In this document: positions 57,224-64,000 of the stretch, in pieces
Layout of the letters: each line of letters starts with the position of its first letter
Position numbering within the stretch: the first letter of the stretch is position 1
NCBI RefSeq assembly: GCF_001584185.1
Contig: NZ_CP013234.1
Coordinates: forward strand, 5,084,001-5,148,000
Reading direction: 5' to 3'
From: Collimonas pratensis
GTDB taxonomy: Bacteria > Pseudomonadota > Gammaproteobacteria > Burkholderiales > Burkholderiaceae_D
DNA length: 64,000 bases
The notes under the pieces: generated by a model
Seen by the model: only the letters and a program-made list of their open reading frames with translations
Database searches by the model: none
Told to the model about the DNA's origin: nothing
Translations under genes and position numbers: made by a program

Positions 57224-57781
57224 ATGAGCCTACCGACAAACTACTATAGTTTGCGTCTCGAACTGACGCGTATTGAGCCTTTGATCTGGCGCCGCTTGCT
57301 GGTGCCGACCACGATCACCTTGCCTAAACTACATCGCGCCATCCAGGGCGCCATGGGCTGGACCAATTCTCACTTGCATCAATTTCATATCGATGCTGAA
57401 CAGTATGGCGAACCTGATCCGTATGGCGACATGACGCTGATCGACGAGAAGGGAATCAAGCTATCGTCCGTGCTTGCCGGGAACATACGCGAATTCGTCT
57501 ACGAATACGATTTCGGCGACGATTGGCTGCACCGGGTGGTGGTGGAGAATGTGCAAGACGCAAATCCTGCATGGAAGGGTTCGCTTTGCGTGGCTGGTCA
57601 ACGCGCTTGCCCCCCGGAGGACGTCGGCGGAATCCCTGGCTACGGTGAATTCGTCAACGCCATCGCTGATCCCAAACATGAGCAGCATATCGACATGTTG
57701 CGCTGGGTCGGCGGCGCATTCGATCCGGAAGGATTCGATATCAACTCCGCAAACTTGCGCATCCGGCGACTGAAGGGGTAA
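57224..57781 (+). CDS. Plasmid pRiA4b ORF-3 family protein, IS66 passenger
   Basis: 185 residues, matching PF07929 (pRiA4b ORF-3-like): SLRLELTRIEPLIWRRLLVP, LHRAIQGAMGWTNSHLHQF, FVYEYDFGDDWLHRVVVE and CPPEDVGGIPGYGEF. Function of the family is unknown. It lies 56 bp after tnpC and ends 23 bp before the right inverted repeat, so it is inside the element and moves with it. Confidence 0.9.
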   Translation: MSLPTNYYSLRLELTRIEPLIWRRLLVPTTITLPKLHRAIQGAMGWTNSHLHQFHIDAEQYGEPDPYGDMTLIDEKGIKLSSVLAGNIREFVYEYDFGDDWLHRVVVENVQDANPAWKGSLCVAGQRACPPEDVGGIPGYGEFVNAIADPKHEQHIDMLRWVGGAFDPEGFDINSANLRIRRLKG

Positions 57782-57826
57782 TTCTCCTTCTTGAATACGT
57801 CAAGACGGTCGCGGAGCGACGCTTAC

Positions 57827-57834
57827 ATCGGAGA
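57827..57834. repeat. IS66 target site duplication, right copy
   Basis: ATCGGAGA, identical to the left copy at 54766-54773. Confidence 0.93.
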
Positions 57835-57965
57835 CGCCACTTTTCGCAATGAAGCGGGCTCTGTAGCACTGGATTCCAGCGGTTCACAGCGTAGTTTCAG
57901 GCTTTGAGACGACTTTCTGAGCAGATATTGAGATTTTCCGTATTTTGTAAAGTGAACGCGCAAAG

Positions 57966-58003
57966 CAAAAACCCTCTGTCCGGTAAGGAGCAGAGGGTTT
58001 TTT
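57966..58003 (-). terminator. rRNA operon terminator
   Basis: Stem AAAACCCTCTG (57968-57978) with CAGAGGGTTTT (57991-58001), T-run in the minus direction, just after 5S. Confidence 0.9.
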
Positions 58004-58010
58004 AATAAAA

Positions 58011-58126
58011 GCCTGACGATGACCTACTTTCACACTGGTTGCAGCACTATCATCGGCGCAAATTCGTTTCACGGTCCTGTTCGGGATGGGAAGGGGTGGT
58101 ACCAAATCGCTATGGTCATCAGGCAT
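58011..58126 (-). rRNA. rrf: 5S ribosomal RNA
   Basis: About 116 bases with paired ends TGCCTGATGACC / GGTCATCGTCAGGC and the conserved CCCATCCCGAACAGG loop region. Ends are estimated from the terminal stem. Confidence 0.95.
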
Positions 58127-58316
58127 AACTTGTAACCGCTGCTTGTTCCACTGTAGTGGCAACAAACAACGCAATCTAGAAGAAGTAGTTTTTTATACCG
58201 GCCACACAAGGGTGTGTGTGACCGGTTGGGTATGAATGTCCAAACGGTGTTGCTATCTGTTGAGGATAGTCACCTTGGCAAACAAATAAGCTCATCATAT
58301 AACCTGCTAAGGTTAT

Positions 58317-61191
<2,875 letters not shown>

Positions 61192-61537
61192 CTATAACGT
61201 TAGCTTCTAGCTGCGTTCACAGCTAAAAAGCGGTTATAGAGGTATTTCTATGAGTTTAGCGTTTGCCGTATCCAAAGTGTTATCGCATTCTCCATGCAGC
61301 TTGCGCTCATGGAGTCTTTTGAGAACTCTTTACATACTTTTTGATTTGATACAATCATACCCATCCATAACAATGTCTTGTCATGGACGAATCTTTACTA
61401 CTTCTTCTAGATTGTTAAAGAACGGCATTACCAATGATCTTAAAAAGACCAAACCTAAATCTCAGCACATGCCCGAATTTGCATTCGCTGCACCGACTTA
61501 GGTTTGATATTTCACGCTTCTTCTCACCAAGGAAACT
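61192..61537 (-). other. Spacer between tRNA-Ala and 23S
   Basis: About 346 bases without genes. It holds a boxA (61411-61424) and the outer part of the 23S processing stem. Nothing else is recognised. Confidence 0.8.
61411..61424 (-). promoter_or_regulatory. Spacer boxA antitermination site
   Basis: Minus-strand CGTTCTTTAACAAT, matching the boxA consensus and almost identical to the leader boxA at 63541-63554. Confidence 0.75.
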
Positions 61538-61613
61538 TGGTGGAGGTTGACGGGATCGAACCGACGACCCCCTGCTTGCAAAGCAGGTGCTCTCCCAGCT
61601 GAGCTAAACCCCC
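61538..61613 (-). tRNA. tRNA-Ala (TGC)
   Basis: 76 bases, GGGGGTTTAGCTCAGCTGGG start, anticodon TGC, T-loop GGTTCGATCCC, encoded CCA. Standard 16S-23S spacer tRNA. Confidence 0.98.
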
Positions 61614-61622
61614 GAAACTTTA

Positions 61623-61699
61623 TGGTGGGTCTGGTTGGGCTCGAACCAACGACCCCCGCGTTATCAACACGGTGCTCTAACCAACTGAGCTACAGACCC
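61623..61699 (-). tRNA. tRNA-Ile (GAT)
   Basis: 77 bases, GGGTCTGTAGCTCAGTTGG start, anticodon GAT, T-loop GGTTCGAGCCC, encoded CCA. Confidence 0.98.
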
Positions 61700-61819
61700 G
61701 CTTGGATCAGTACGAGCCTACCATCAACTTCAGCGCTTTCACGCCGCAGCCTTTGACCGATACCTGTTCTTCTTTATTAACAGACGATAAGTGTGGACGC
61801 TTAACTTTCATGCAAACTC

Positions 61820-63355
<1,536 letters not shown>

Positions 63356-63540
63356 TCTCTGTTTTGTGGCATTGCTGCCTAGCATCTCTGCTATCGCTCA
63401 CTCAAAATACTGACAGGCCACTTCCTCTCGAAAGCGCCTATTTTCTTCTTTTGTGAACATTTAATGTTTTAAGTTATACGCTCCTGATTTACATCAGCAG
63501 CGCTGCACTTCCATCAAACGCCCACACTTATCGACTGTTA

Positions 63541-63554
63541 ATTGTTAAAGAACC
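63541..63554 (-). promoter_or_regulatory. Leader boxA antitermination site
   Basis: Minus-strand GGTTCTTTAACAAT; the boxA core recruits Nus factors so that rRNA transcription resists termination. Confidence 0.8.
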
Positions 63555-63802
63555 TTCTACTTCGCGTCACCAGTCACCCGGTTCGCGTCGCTGTCAAATC
63601 GTTTTGTTTGTCAGCAGCAGAGAGATGAGATTATGTAGCGTTTCAAGTTTTTCGTCAACTACTTTTTTACTTCTCACCGAAAAACTTTTTACTTCCAACA
63701 CAACCTGCAACCCGCTTTATTTCCCTCAAACTTCGCTACCAAATCAGCCTCAATCTCTTGCCGCTCATTCGTTTATTTCGCGTCGTTCTCAACGGGAGGC
63801 GA

Positions 63803-63831
63803 ACTATAGCAATCCCCCCAATTCCCCGCAA
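63803..63831 (-). promoter_or_regulatory. rRNA operon promoter
   Basis: Minus-strand -35 TTGCGG (63826-63831), 17 bp, -10 TATAGT (63803-63808), GC-rich discriminator TCGCCTCCCG after it, and an A/T-rich stretch upstream (63832-63865) like an UP element. This arrangement is typical of stringently controlled rrn promoters. Confidence 0.7.
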
Positions 63832-63874
63832 GTACTTTTATCCAAATTCTTTAAAATATTTCGATTTATTTGAT

Positions 63875-64000
63875 TTACCTGTCTTTACCCAGGTCCCAAC
63901 GCACAATGGACTCACCGCCGCTGGTGGTTTTAGGCACCGGCCGGAACGCATGGCCATAGATAATTTCAAAGGTCAGCGGCAGTTTGCCGTCCGCCCTGCG
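63875..64000 (-). CDS. 3' end of a BioC-like methyltransferase (partial)
   Basis: Only the last 41 codons and the TAA are in the window. The ending LPLTFEIIYGHAFRPVPK resembles the C-terminus of malonyl-ACP O-methyltransferase BioC of biotin synthesis (FEV-YGHA motif). With so little sequence this is a tentative assignment. It runs toward the rrn operon on the same strand, ending about 44 bases before the rrn -35 box. Confidence 0.55.
   Translation of the reverse strand, partial: RRADGKLPLTFEIIYGHAFRPVPKTTSGGESIVRWDLGKDR

Larger units (their letters stand above)
54774..57826. mobile_element. Complete IS66-family element with passenger gene
   Basis: A 3053-bp element. Terminal inverted repeats start GTAAGCGTCG (left 54774-54796, right 57804-57826 reversed) and match at the ends. 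It carries tnpA, tnpB, tnpC and a fourth gene inside the right repeat. Perfect 8-bp flanking duplication shows clean, probably recent insertion between pagL and the rrn operon. All transposition genes are open. Confidence 0.93.
63356..63874 (-). other. rrn leader and promoter region
   Basis: About 520 bases between bioC and 16S. Contains the promoter (63803-63831), boxA (63541-63554) and about 440 bases of leader; no credible coding frame. Confidence 0.85.

Overview
The window looks like chromosomal DNA of a GC-rich betaproteobacterium, most likely family Oxalobacteraceae (Collimonas, Herbaspirillum or Janthinobacterium relatives). The evidence is the dtd-tyrS / M23 peptidase / anmK / erpA / argC / rpsI-rplM housekeeping block, the coq7 hydroxylase, and an rrn operon of the order 16S-tRNA-Ile-tRNA-Ala-23S-5S with betaproteobacterial-looking ends. 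The genus is inference; a 16S search would settle it.

Layout. 1-13.9 kb is a core block: a degenerate GGDEF protein, a histidine phosphatase, a PEBP protein, dtd-tyrS, an M23 peptidase with anmK (cell wall recycling), erpA, bactofilin with a coiled-coil membrane protein, argC, rpsI-rplM, an OsmC protein, coq7 and a DUF3025 gene. A candidate small RNA with its own promoter and terminator sits between rplM and osmC. 13.9-18.8 kb is nitrate assimilation: cobA (siroheme), the nitrate ABC transporter nrtA-ntrB-ntrD, and the ANTAR regulator nasT. The nrtA upstream region carries a consensus-quality sigma-54 promoter, an NtrC-type palindrome, and a leader RNA with two A1/G4 hexaloop hairpins, the second overlapping an intrinsic terminator. 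This is a complete nitrogen- and nitrate-responsive antitermination switch readable from sequence. 18.9-28.1 kb holds pyrC, an AAA ATPase, and a glutamate/aspartate cluster (gltLKJ, two gltI paralogues, glutamate dehydrogenase, a LysR regulator).

28.2-36.9 kb has an Atm1-type ABC exporter, a YciA-type thioesterase, and a D-galactonate catabolic operon (dgoK-dgoA-dgoD-transporter) divergent from an IclR regulator with a paired operator-like repeat between them. dgoK contains 21 consecutive AAC codons. An AT-richer orphan FkbM-like methyltransferase gene follows. 37.0-44.7 kb has fadD, a large alpha/beta-hydrolase + degenerate acyl-adenylate ligase fusion, a lipoprotein metallopeptidase and a molybdopterin oxidoreductase. 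44.7-53.9 kb is a peptide-uptake operon (dppABCDF with an ArgE-like M20 deacylase), a divergent M20 amidohydrolase and an SMP-30/gluconolactonase.

54-57.8 kb has a PagL lipid A deacylase and a complete IS66-family element (54774-57826) with matching inverted repeats and a perfect 8-bp target duplication. It carries a pRiA4b ORF-3 family gene as passenger. 58.0-63.9 kb is a complete rRNA operon on the minus strand with promoter, two boxA sites and terminator. The last bases hold the 3' end of a BioC-like gene.

I did not find an obviously new multi-gene system. The best leads are the nrtA leader switch, the IS66 passenger, the candidate anti-Shine-Dalgarno sRNA, the hydrolase-ligase fusion and the poly-Asn dgoK.
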